Shown: piece by piece, positions 54,921 to 62,817 of the stretch | How the letters are laid out: every line of letters starts with the position of its first letter | Position numbering within the stretch: the first letter of the stretch is position 1 | Assembly (NCBI GenBank): GCA_963787375.1 | Contig: CAWBCR010000029.1 | Span: 1 to 64,000, forward strand | Reading direction: 5' to 3' | DNA: 64,000 nt | DNA from: CAWBCR01 sp963787375 | GTDB lineage: Bacteria; Chloroflexota; Anaerolineae; Aggregatilineales; UBA3940 | Notes under the pieces: model-generated | Database searches by the model: none | What the model was told of the DNA's origin: nothing | What the model saw: the letters and a program-made list of their open reading frames with translations, nothing else | Position numbers and translations under genes: made by a program

Positions 54921-55622
54921 ATGACGCTGGTTGTCTGCATGAAAGCAGCTGATGGCATAGTCCTAGCGGCAGATAGTCGCGGCACTATAGGTGATCCCCG
55001 TGGCCTCACCGCAATCACCGATACCCAGATAAAGATCCATCAGTTAGGCAAATGGGGATTGGCGATGGCTGGGGCGAGCGAAATGGGAGCTGTGCTGCTG
55101 GATGAGTTGCAGAAGAACACCAGTATTGGTCAATCTGCGAACATTGATGAATTGACTCACTTGGTTGCAGAACAATCTCGGGAGAACTTCACAAAATGGT
55201 TTGGATCCATCTCTCCTGAAAACCGACCCGCTGTGTTAATGACACTTGCAGGATACCGTTTTGCGAACGATAAAGTCCCCGAGCCGATGATATATATGCT
55301 GACTAGCCAATTCAATTTCGCTCCGCAGTTGTTTACTCATGGACCTTGTATGTCTGGGATTCCACAATATGCAGTATACCTTGTTCACCGCTACTATGAT
55401 CCTGGGATATTGTTGGAAAATGCAAAGGCCCTTGCTGAATATCTGATCTCGGAGACAGCATCACAAGATCCGAAAGTTGGTGGCCCTATTCGCATTGCTC
55501 AAATAACCCCTGAGAAAGGGTATGAGGAGCTTTCGGAAGCGGATGTTCAGAGAATAAGTAAGAGAAACCAGTCACTAAATAAACGTTTGCGGGAGTTCTT
55601 CATTCAGGAGGCGACGGGATAA
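54921..55622 (+). CDS. Proteasome-beta-like Ntn hydrolase
   Basis: 233 residues from ATG 54921, nine bases after CAGGAG. Begins M-T-L-V-V-C-M-K-A-A-D then GIVLAADSRGT; removing Met exposes Thr1, with Asp17 in LAADS and Lys in TQIKIHQL at 37, the order of the Thr1/Asp17/Lys33 catalytic set of proteasome beta subunits and HslV. WGLAMAGASEMGAVLLDELQ and VLMTLAGYRF fit the fold. GC is lower than in flanking virion genes. Its stop overlaps the next start as TAATG. Stand-alone relatives of unclear role exist; a link to the toxin-antitoxin genes is inferred from the coupling. Confidence 0.75.
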   Translation: MTLVVCMKAADGIVLAADSRGTIGDPRGLTAITDTQIKIHQLGKWGLAMAGASEMGAVLLDELQKNTSIGQSANIDELTHLVAEQSRENFTKWFGSISPENRPAVLMTLAGYRFANDKVPEPMIYMLTSQFNFAPQLFTHGPCMSGIPQYAVYLVHRYYDPGILLENAKALAEYLISETASQDPKVGGPIRIAQITPEKGYEELSEADVQRISKRNQSLNKRLREFFIQEATG

Positions 55623-55939
55623 TGGCACCCCAAGTCGTGAAGCTTGGAGAAGGAGTCTACTTTGTTCCTTCATACTCTGAGCAGACAGTGGTCCGCCTAG
55701 TTCCTGGCTTCACAAACCAAGGGATCGTGATCTCTTCACCGAATGTGCTTATTGAGCCGGAGAGATTCACGATAGAGGGCATACGTGAAGAAGAAGGCAT
55801 GCGCGAGGAGAGAGAGCCCGACCAGAGTTGGTTCTGGGCAGAAAAGTGGCAAGAAGGAGAACATCGAGTCGAAGAACACATACGCCAGGGTGAGGTAGAA
55901 ACCTTCGAGTTCGATGGACGACTTTCTGGCAGATCTTGA
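55622..55939 (+). CDS. Putative antitoxin
   Basis: 105 residues, translationally coupled to the hydrolase. The C-terminus WFWAEKWQEGEHRVEEHIRQ GEVETFEFD has the W-Q-x-x-E-x-x-x-x-x-x-I-x-x-G-x-v-x-x-F-x-s pattern of toxin-neutralising tails in type II antitoxins. The first 60 residues (VYFVPSYSEQTVVRLVPGFT and on) are not a typical AbrB or RHH domain, which makes it unusual. It precedes a RelE-like toxin by six bases. Confidence 0.65.
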   Translation: MAPQVVKLGEGVYFVPSYSEQTVVRLVPGFTNQGIVISSPNVLIEPERFTIEGIREEEGMREEREPDQSWFWAEKWQEGEHRVEEHIRQGEVETFEFDGRLSGRS

Positions 55940-55945
55940 TGAGTA

Positions 55946-56215
55946 ATGAAGTACAGGAGAACGCCTGAATTCAAAGCGGACTACGAGGCGTTGCCTGATG
56001 AGATCAAGGCGAAGGTAAAGAAGGCTTTCGAGCTTTTCAAGGAGGATCCAAAGCATCCCTCCCTGCATACAAAGAAGATCAAGGGAACAGAGGGTGTCTT
56101 TGAAGGGCGTATCGACCGAAACTACCGGTTCACGTTTCACTATGAGGAAGATACGGTATTCTTCCGAAAGGTTGGCCCGCACCGGATCATAGATGAAGAA
56201 GCCAATGAAGGCTAA
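55946..56215 (+). CDS. RelE/ParE-family toxin
   Basis: 89 residues. Family features: EFKADYEALPDEIKAKVKKA, PKHPSLHTKKIKG, FEGRIDRNYRFTFHYEEDTV and RKVGPHRII. RelE proteins cut mRNA on the ribosome; the Arg of RIDRNYRF and the basic patch are present. It is the last gene of the cargo and is followed by the right 41-bp repeat. Confidence 0.85.
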   Translation: MKYRRTPEFKADYEALPDEIKAKVKKAFELFKEDPKHPSLHTKKIKGTEGVFEGRIDRNYRFTFHYEEDTVFFRKVGPHRIIDEEANEG

Positions 56216-56226
56216 ATACAGATAAC

Positions 56227-56267
56227 GAGACCTGGCAGCGACCGGGCGCAGCGGAACAGACCGCGCG
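56227..56267 (+). repeat. 41-bp direct repeat, right copy
   Basis: Identical to 54769-54809. It forms the first half and loop of the terminator at 56241-56276. The copies suggest target duplication or recombination on insertion of the cargo. Confidence 0.9.
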
Positions 56268-56276
56268 CCCGGTTTT
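56241..56276 (+). terminator. Rho-independent terminator
   Basis: ACCGGGCG (56241-56248) pairs with CGCCCGGT (56266-56273) and TTTT follows. Ends the transcript that includes the toxin gene; before the insertion it would have ended the early virion genes. Confidence 0.7.
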
Positions 56277-56305
56277 CGATTCGGACGCAGAAAGGGGGTG
56301 AGACC

Positions 56306-57872
56306 ATGCCGAACGCAACCTACACGCTTGAGCTGGAACTTGCGTACAACACGTGGACCGACGTGTCCGCCGACTGGCGCACGCCGCTGCCGCTGGTCAT
56401 CGAGCGCGGGATCGCGCCCGGCGAGCAGGCCGCCGGGGTGGGGCGGATGACGTTCGCGCTGCACAACCCCGACGGGCGCTACACGCCCGGCCACGCCAGC
56501 GTGCGGGCGGGCTTCGCGGCGGGGATCGGCGCGCGGCTGCGGGCGACGGACGGGACAAACACCGCCACGCTGTTCTACGGGCGGATCGCGGAGATCGCAC
56601 CGGAGCAGGGCGCTGTGGAGGCACGGCATGGCGTGCCCGTACCGATGGTCAGGGTGACGGCGCTGGACGACATCGCCGCGCTGGAGCGGGCGCGCGTGGG
56701 CGCGTTCCCGCTGCTGTTCGACGTGACGCCCGGCGACCTGGCCGAACGGCTGATCAGCCGCAGCTTCGTGCCGGTGGGGCGATTCGACTATTGGCGGATG
56801 CAGCACCCGCAGGCCGGGCGGATCGGCAGCGGGACGCGCGTCGCGGAGCGGGCGACCGGGGTGAGCGTCGACGAGGGGCAGAGCGTCTTCCCGTGGGCGG
56901 GCGACACGTGGCCCGCCGATCTGGCGGCGCTCGCTGCACTGCGCGACGTGTGCGCCAGCGAGGGCGGCTTTTTCTGGATCGCCGCCGACGGCACGCCGGT
57001 CTTCGCGGGCCGCCACGCGCGCGTCAAACACACGACGCCCGACGCCACGCTCGATACCGCGCTGGCGGGGCTGTCTGCCGCGCGCAGCGAAGCGCATATC
57101 GCCAACCGGATCGAGGTGACGACGTACCCGCGCGAAGTGGGCGAGCGCGGAAGCCGTGCTGTGGCAGGCCGGGCACGCGGTGCGCATCCCGCCCGGCGAG
57201 GTACGCACGCTGGTGTGCCGCTACTCGGACCCCGACGAGCGCGTGGCGCAGGTCGGGGCGCAGAGCCTCGTCACGCCGGTGGCGGGCGTCGACTTCAGCG
57301 CGACGCGCCACGCCGACGGATCGGGCAGCGACTACACCGGCGAGATCAGGCTGCGGTTGGAGGCAGGAGGCAGCGCCGCGCGGCTGGCGCTGTGGAGCAT
57401 CGGGCAGAAGAACAAGGCGCTGTATGTGCACAACCTGCAACTACGGGGCGTGCCGCTGAGAAGCTTCTTTCCCGCGACGGTGGTGGCGGAGGACGACGAC
57501 AGCCGCCTGACGCACGGCCTGCGCGTGCTGCGGGTCGACATGCCGCTGCAGGACGACACGCGCGTGGCGGGCGACGTGGCACTGGCGCTGCTGGGGCATC
57601 ACAAGGATGCCCAGCCGTGGTTGACGCTGACGGTCGAGGCGGCGGCCTCGGCGGGACTGCTGGCGCAGGCGCTGACGCGCGACGTGGGGGATCGGCTGCA
57701 CGTCAGCGACGCGGCGATGGCTCTCGACGGGGCGGCGTGCTTTATCGATGGGCTGCGTCACGAGATCGGCGCATCGCACCGTGTGACGTGGCATACCAGC
57801 CCCGCCGGGCTGCACGCCTACTGGCTGATCGGCCAGTCGAAGGTGGGCAGCGAGACGCGGCTGGGGTATTAG
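56306..57872 (+). CDS. Phage tail/baseplate-like protein, one frameshift
   Basis: About 522 residues. ATG 56306 follows AAGGGGGTG. Begins NATYTLELELAYNTWTDVSA DWR and includes VGRMTFALHNPDGRYTP, ATLFYGRIAEIAP and RVTALDDIAALERARVG, which is the design of long tail-spike or gp27-like structural proteins with a scaffold domain. An indel near 57150 (ERG to EAVLWQAG) splits it; the rest runs PPGEVRTLVCRYSDP to GLHAYWLIGQSKVGSETRLG. A degenerate type E palindrome encodes ARHGVPVPM near residue 105. Confidence 0.7.
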
Positions 57873-57965
57873 CGGATAGCGATTAGCAGTTAGCAGTTAG
57901 CTAACAGCTAACAAGCTAACAACCAAACGAACGTTCAATGGGAAACCTTACAGGAGAAGAAAACC

Positions 57966-58217
57966 ATGTTTAACGCAAAACCGAACCTCACGCCGATTGT
58001 TGGGCCGCTGCTGGGGCTGCTGCGCAGTCGCAAGTTCATGGTGGCGCTGCTGACGCTGGCGGTCGACGTGCTGGTGGTGTACGTGCCGGCGCTCAAGCCG
58101 GTGCAGGCCGAACTGCTGACCGTCTTCACGCTGATCGGCTCGGCGCTGGTGGCGTCGATTGCCTACGAGGACGGCCAGACGAAGTCGGGCGGCGGCCAGC
58201 CGGGGGGTGACGTATGA
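57966..58217 (+). CDS. Small membrane protein, holin candidate
   Basis: 83 residues; ATG 57966 follows AGGAGAAGA. Two hydrophobic segments: FMVALLTLAVDVLVVYVPAL and LLTVFTLIGSALVASIAYED, with a short charged tail. Holin-like in size and topology; could release particles. Confidence 0.6.
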   Translation: MFNAKPNLTPIVGPLLGLLRSRKFMVALLTLAVDVLVVYVPALKPVQAELLTVFTLIGSALVASIAYEDGQTKSGGGQPGGDV

Positions 58218-58636
58218 GCTGGAGCGATCCGAACCCGGTGCAGGTCGACGACGTGATCACGGCGGCGCAGTGGAACCAGGACGTGGTCGACAACGCGCAG
58301 TACCTGTACGACAGCGCGCTCGGCACGGATGGCACGCAGTACGACAGCGGCTGGTTCGCCGTGACCTACGGCCAGACCTATACCAAAGCGCACGGGCTGG
58401 GCGCAACGCCGCGCTCGGTGGAGGTGTGGCACTCGGCTGTCGCAAGTCCCGGCGCGGGGGACGAGGTTGTGATGGTGAACGGGCAGGATGCCGGCGGCGA
58501 CCGTGTGGAGCCTATCATCGGTGCGGATGGAACCAATCTGTATATCCAGACGGCGAGCGGCACCGGCACGGGCGTGGTGCGGAACACCCGGCGCGCGAGC
58601 GCGACCGGCTATCTCCGCGTGTTCGCCTGGAAGTAG
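58214..58636 (+). CDS. Tail-fibre-like protein
   Basis: 140 residues, ATGA overlap with the holin-like gene. Begins SWSDPNPVQVDDVITAAQWN QDVVDNAQYLY, the common start of phage tail-fibre or head-fibre proteins that carry variable receptor regions. Beta-rich remainder (VEVWHSAVASPGAGDEVVMV). Family not certain. Confidence 0.65.
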   Translation: MSWSDPNPVQVDDVITAAQWNQDVVDNAQYLYDSALGTDGTQYDSGWFAVTYGQTYTKAHGLGATPRSVEVWHSAVASPGAGDEVVMVNGQDAGGDRVEPIIGADGTNLYIQTASGTGTGVVRNTRRASATGYLRVFAWK

Positions 58637-58645
58637 GGGGCAGAC

Positions 58646-59029
58646 ATGATCTGGCTTTTGCGTAACAGCGGCAATGAGATTGTCTCCTTCAGCGAATCGC
58701 CGTTCACACTGGCGGCGGGGCAGACGCAGGAGACGGCGGACGGCACGCTGACCGACTACGAGGCGCGCTTCGTGGTGACGGTCGACAGGCCCACCATCGC
58801 CGCCGACGGGGTCGACACGGCCACCGTCACGATCCATGCGGTGGGCGGGCCCGCCACGGTCGACGTGCTGGTCAACGACGTGACGGAGACGGTCGCGCTG
58901 GTGGGCGGCGTGGGGTCGATCCAGATCGGCGCGGAAGTGCCGGGCGACATCCACGTGCAGCCCGCCGACCGCACGCAACACAGCGCGGCGGGGCGCGGCT
59001 CGCTGACGATTCAGGCGGAGGGAGTATGA
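58646..59029 (+). CDS. Hypothetical virion-cluster protein with Ig-like pattern
   Basis: 127 residues. Residues 40-90 (EARFVVTVDRPTIAADGVDT ATVTIHAVGG) match the strand pattern of bacterial Ig-like/invasin domains common in phage surface proteins. Possible adhesin or decoration protein. ATGA overlap with the next gene. Confidence 0.6.
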   Translation: MIWLLRNSGNEIVSFSESPFTLAAGQTQETADGTLTDYEARFVVTVDRPTIAADGVDTATVTIHAVGGPATVDVLVNDVTETVALVGGVGSIQIGAEVPGDIHVQPADRTQHSAAGRGSLTIQAEGV

Positions 59030-59220
59030 ACGGGACACAGATCGAGAAGAAGGATGGCAAACTGGTGATGCGCGCCGACGCGGCGGGGCAGGCCGCCCAG
59101 CGGCTGGATGCCATCAAGCCCGATGACCTGCGCGGCGGGACGCGCGGCCTGTCGGTGGCCGACCTGCGGGCCATCGTGGCCGACCTGCTGGACGCGCTGA
59201 AAGGGACGGGCCATGTCTGA
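59026..59220 (+). CDS. Small hypothetical protein
   Basis: 64 residues, coupled by overlap to both neighbours (ATGA at 59026). Charged, helical (LSVADLRAIVADLLDALKG). No family recognised; possibly a chaperone for the tail. Confidence 0.55.
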   Translation: MNGTQIEKKDGKLVMRADAAGQAAQRLDAIKPDDLRGGTRGLSVADLRAIVADLLDALKGTGHV

Positions 59221-59515
59221 TGTGTTGATCTCGGCGCTGGTGCAGGCTCCTTTCGTGCTGGTGATGGCCTACCTGGTGCAGCGCTTCTTGCAGCACCTGG
59301 ACTCGCGTGACGCGGAGTGGCGCAGCTTCATGGATCGCGCCGACGACCTGCTGGCCGACCGGCTGGGCGACCTGACGGGCAGCGTCGAGCGGCTGGCCGA
59401 CCTTTTGGCGGCGCACGACGCGGCCATGCGCGGATCGGCGCGAGGCGGGGATCGCGCCTGCGCGGACGACGCCGACCACGTGCGCATCGAGCGGCGCAAG
59501 CGGTCGCGGGGGTAG
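59213..59515 (+). CDS. Small membrane-anchored protein, lysis candidate
   Basis: 100 residues. One membrane helix (LISALVQAPFVLVMAYLVQR), then a helical region with heptad pattern (RADDLLADRLGDLTGSVERL ADLLAAHD). Last gene of the cluster; second holin or spanin-like protein is possible. No endolysin is found in the cluster. Confidence 0.55.
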   Translation: MSDVLISALVQAPFVLVMAYLVQRFLQHLDSRDAEWRSFMDRADDLLADRLGDLTGSVERLADLLAAHDAAMRGSARGGDRACADDADHVRIERRKRSRG

Positions 59516-59516
59516 G

Positions 59517-59600
59517 ACCCTCACCCCGATGGCGCGCAGCGCCATCTGCCCCTCTCCCGGAAGGAGAGGGGCGAGTCTGGGCGTGTGAACGTCCGAGGCG
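59517..59600. repeat. Type A palindromic repeat
   Basis: CCCTCACCCCGATGGCGCGC AGCGCCATCTGCCCCTCTCC with CGGAAGGAGAGGGGCGAG: outer GGGATGAG arm is degenerate. Starts at the stop of the last virion gene. Confidence 0.7.
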
Positions 59601-59614
59601 GGATGAGATATGTG

Positions 59615-59646
59615 GCGGCCCGCTGATCGGGGAGATCGGCGGGCCG
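59615..59646 (+). terminator. Hairpin at the end of the virion cluster
   Basis: GCGGCCCGCTGAT (59615-59627) pairs with ATCGGCGGGCCGC (59634-59646) with one G-U position, followed by TCCATTGT. Weak T-run, so efficiency is uncertain. Confidence 0.5.
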
Positions 59647-59662
59647 CTCCATTGTAGACGGC

Positions 59663-59698
59663 TTGACGGTGCCTGAGAAGGCACTATCATAATGATAG
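59663..59698 (+). promoter_or_regulatory. Promoter with overlapping palindrome
   Basis: TTGACG (59663-59668), 16-bp spacer, TATCAT (59685-59690). CTATCAT-A-ATGATAG at 59684-59698 is a palindrome with 7-bp arms covering the -10 box, an operator-like arrangement. It drives the DUF6941-like gene and perhaps hicAB. Confidence 0.55.
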
Positions 59699-59728
59699 TT
59701 TCATTCTGCTGAGCAGTGGGGCATATCC

Positions 59729-60138
59729 ATGCAATTACAAGCGTTTCTTGCCGCCGAGTATTTCAACATGACCCCAGACGGGAAAATCAACGTCATGGGC
59801 ATCTTCAACAGCATTAACGCTCAAAGCTTCCCTGCCCAGCATCCCGCGATGCACCTTGTCCTGAAATTTCGGGCTGATCTGGGAGAAGCGACCGAGCCGA
59901 AATTGCTCACTATCAGATTGTTTGATGAGGGTGGCCATGAGGTTATTGCATCCTTGAGGAGAATCGACTTTCCGCCCGCGCTCAAGTGGTGTCGTACCAG
60001 AGTTCAATGCTATTCATCGGCCTGAACGATGTCGTGTTTCCGAAACCTGGTACGTATGAATTCGTAGTTCTCATCGAAAAGGAACAGAAGGGCAAACTCC
60101 CGCTCTATGTCAGCCAGATCGAATCTCAGCAGGAGTAG
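59729..60138 (+). CDS. DUF6941-like protein, one frameshift
   Basis: About 136 residues. ATG 59729. LQAFLAAEYFNMTPDGKINV MGIFNSINA and HPAMHLVLKFRADLGEA, then after an indel near 59985 SSMLFIGLNDVVFPKPGTYE FVVLIEKEQKGKLPLYV. This is the pattern of small uncharacterised proteins found near mobile elements; function unknown. Confidence 0.65.
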
Positions 60139-60143
60139 ACACC

Positions 60144-60412
60144 GTGCCCTCAAGTGCGGAGAAGCTTCTGGAGCGGATGCGGCGATCCAGAAGTGGCTGG
60201 AAGCGGCGCGATCTGGATAAACTCTATGAAGGCTTTGGTTTTGTCATCCGCAGCGGCGCCAGCCACGATATCGTCAGCCACCCAGACTATCCAGAGCTTA
60301 GAGAGACGCTTCCGAGGCATAATGTCCTCAGCGACGGCCTATGTCGGAGAAGGCTATCAAGTTGATCGACAGGCTGTATGAGTTGCAGCAAATGGAGAAT
60401 TCCGATGAATGA
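60144..60412 (+). CDS. hicA: HicA-like mRNA interferase toxin, one frameshift
   Basis: About 89 residues. MPSSAEKLLERMRRSRSGWK then DLDKLYEGFGFVIRSGASHD IVSHPDYPELRETLPRHNVL, the HicA double-strand RNA-binding-like fold with catalytic His in GASHDIV. Near 60330 one base is misplaced; the corrected end reads YELQQMENSDE and overlaps hicB by eight bases. The start is five bases after the previous stop. Confidence 0.75.
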
Positions 60413-60791
60413 AGAACTGTTACAGCGCGCCAGAAAACTCGCCGTGCGAAATTATGATGTGGTGCTATCGCAGGACGTGACGACTGATGGCGAACCGATC
60501 TAGGGGGCGGAAAACCCGGAGCTGGAGGGATGCCGGTCCCAGGGTTGGACGACGGAAGAAGCCATTTCGAACCTGCGCGAGGCGCGGATCGATTTCATCT
60601 ACTTTCTGTTGGAAGATGGCCTGCCGGTGCCAGAACCTGCCCCGCTCGCCGTGACGACAAGCTCCAGCAATACGGCGGTCGCTGTCTATCAAGTGGTCAA
60701 CTCCAGAACTGAGCAGGAGAACATCCCGCCTGACGATCCTCAGGCGAACGTCTTCGAGCAGAACTTTTGGTTCGCGCCTTCGCAAAGCTGA
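60405..60791 (+). pseudogene. hicB: HicB-like antitoxin with internal stop
   Basis: Frame from ATG 60405: NEELLQRARKLAVRNYDVVL SQDVTTDGEPI, then TAG at 60501-60503, then GAENPELEGCRSQGWTTEEA ISNLREARIDFIYFLLEDGL PVPEP. The PELEGC-x-SQG-x-T-x-EEA signature is HicB. Only the amber codon interrupts it (codon 33), so either a point mutation, sequence error or suppressed stop. A broken antitoxin next to an intact toxin would be toxic, which favours error. Confidence 0.7.
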
Positions 60792-60925
60792 CTTCTACGA
60801 CGGAACTGAACTGCTTTCGGCCTACCGCAAAATCACGGTGGGCCTTTTCCTGTCTGCGCCCCCGCGCCTTGCCAAAGCGCCGATCCCCGGTTATAAATGC
60901 CGCAGCTTCTCATCCGGGGGACGAC

Positions 60926-61869
60926 GTGCAGGGTTTCAGACACGCTCAACGATACGGCGCTGCGCTGACGGCGGTGGTGATTCATGCGCCGCGCTGACCG
61001 CCTGCGCGACGACCCCGGCAGGCGCAGCGGTCGAGGTCAGCCCGACCGACCCGCCGACCGCGACGGCCACCGCGACGGCCACCCCGCGCCCGACGCCGAC
61101 ACCCGTCCCGACCGCCACGCCGATCCCGCCCAGTCCGACGCCCACCCCGTGGTGGGATGCCGCGCTGGTGGCGCAGTCGTACGTGCACCTGACCGGCACC
61201 GACCGGATGCTGATGCCCGTCGACCTGGTGTACTACCAGGCGGCGCGTGACGCCAACGTGCACTGCGAGGGCGACTGCACCGCGCAGGTGCTGTTCAGCA
61301 TCCCCACCGACGAGCCGCGCGGGCTGATCTACACCTCGACCTACCCGCAGGTCGACCTGGTGCCGCTCGACCCGTCGATCCCCTTCATGCCCAACATGCC
61401 CGCCGATTACGTCCCGACGCTGACCAAGATCGCCGCCGATGCGCTGCTGGCCTTCGTCGACGACGTGAAACAGCAGACCGGCGAGCAGATCTACGTGGCG
61501 CACACCTACCGACCATTCTATCCGTATGACCCGCTGGCAGCGGGCACCAGCCAGCACCAGACCGGGCTGGCCGTCGACCTGTATCACGGGCCGGACCTGA
61601 ACAGCGTGGAAGACATCCCCGGCGAGCTGGACATCGCCAACCAGCACGGCTGGGTGCGCGCCTTCGACTTCGAGACGCCGCACTACTTCTTCCTCGACGG
61701 CGTGGGCAAAGGCTACACGATGGCGCTGCTCGCGCGCGGTGTGCGCATCAACGCCAACCAGTACGCCGTGACCAACGCACTGATCGCCGCTTACCAGACG
61801 CTCACCGGCAACATCCCATCCTCCATCCAGGCGCAGCTCGACGCGCCCGACGCCTCCCCGACGCCATAG
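60926..61869 (+). CDS. VanY-type D-alanyl-D-alanine carboxypeptidase lipoprotein, one frameshift
   Basis: M15B peptidase that trims peptidoglycan stem peptides outside the membrane. GTG 60926 follows CGGGGG; signal RYGAALTAVVI and lipobox LTAC, split by an indel near 60985. A Thr/Pro repeat (TATATATATPRPTPTPVPTA) tethers it. Catalytic zinc motif SQHQTGLAVDLYHG gives His and Asp ligands; HGWVRAFDFETPHY holds the last His and Glu region. Not part of the virion operon by spacing, so chromosomal or a cargo. Confidence 0.82.
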
Positions 61870-61955
61870 CACTCGTAGCGGAGCACATCGCCGCTGTTCG
61901 ATGAGGCTGCAATCTGTACCCTGGATGAAGCTACCTGTAAAGGATGGGGAATCAA

Positions 61956-62679
61956 ATGACAACCCGCAGTCAGGTGACCGATGCCGAAGCTGCCGAACTC
62001 CGCGTGGAGGAGCCTGTACCGAGTTCGGCGGGGTGGCTGCGCTGATCGCAACGGTGATGTTCGTGACCGACATCATCGTGCTGGTCGCGGGGGGCGCAGC
62101 GCCCAGCACAGCGGAGGGGTGGTTCGCGCTGCTGCAGAACCACAGGGCCGCCGCGCTGTTTCAACTGTTCTTCACGGACCTCGTCGGCGTGGTCCTGATG
62201 ACGCCGATCATCCTCGCGCTGTACCGTGCGCTGAAGCGGGCCAACGCCGCTTATTCGGCGCTGGCCGGTGCGCTGGCCATCACAGGCATCGCGCTCGTCT
62301 TCGTCACGAATTCAAATTACACGCTGATCTACCTCAGCGACCAGTACGCGGCTGCGACCAGCCAGATCCAGCAAGCTCAGCTTCTAGCAGCAGCGGAGCA
62401 GATGCTTACGGCAGGCACGTGGGGCACCGGCCCCCTGATGGCGGGCTTCTTTCTTGAGGCTGCGCTCGTGATCGTGTCGGCGATCATGCTGCGGGGTGAC
62501 ATCTTCGACAAAAGGATCGGGTATCTGGGCATCGTGGCGCACGGCCTCGACCTGGCCCATCGATTGTGTTCCTGATCGCCGTACCCCTCTTCAACACGGA
62601 CGTGGCGCTGGCGATAGGCACGCCGCTGCTGGCTGCTGGCGGCACGCTCCAGTTGATCTGGTACCCGCTGGTTGGCTGA
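61956..62679 (+). CDS. DUF4386-like membrane protein, two frameshifts
   Basis: About 240 residues, six membrane segments. ATG 61956 starts TTRSQVTDAEAAELRVEEPV; after an indel near 62025: ALIATVMFVTDIIVLVAGGA, LFFTDLVGVVLMTPIILALY, ALAGALAITGIALVFVTNS. The second indel near 62560 leads to IVFLIAVPLFNTDVALAIGT PLLAAGGTLQLIWYPLVG. Uncharacterised integral membrane protein; role unknown. Confidence 0.65.
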
Positions 62680-62761
62680 GGCTCTTGCGGTTGGGGCGTC
62701 GCGCGCCCCAGCCGTCGTAGCCAGAAGCGGCGCGGCGAGGCTCAGGAGAGGATACATAAAG

Positions 62762-62795
62762 ACGGGGCGATCCTCACGCCTGAGGATCGCCCCGC
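62762..62795 (-). terminator. Terminator downstream of gcvT
   Basis: GGGGCGATCCTCACG pairs with TGAGGATCGCCCC on the plus strand; read on the minus strand the hairpin is followed by GTCTTTATG, a short T-run, 22 bp after the gcvT stop. It may serve the convergent membrane-protein gene as well. Confidence 0.65.
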
Positions 62796-62817
62796 TGCAT
62801 TGTCACGGCCCCGCTGC

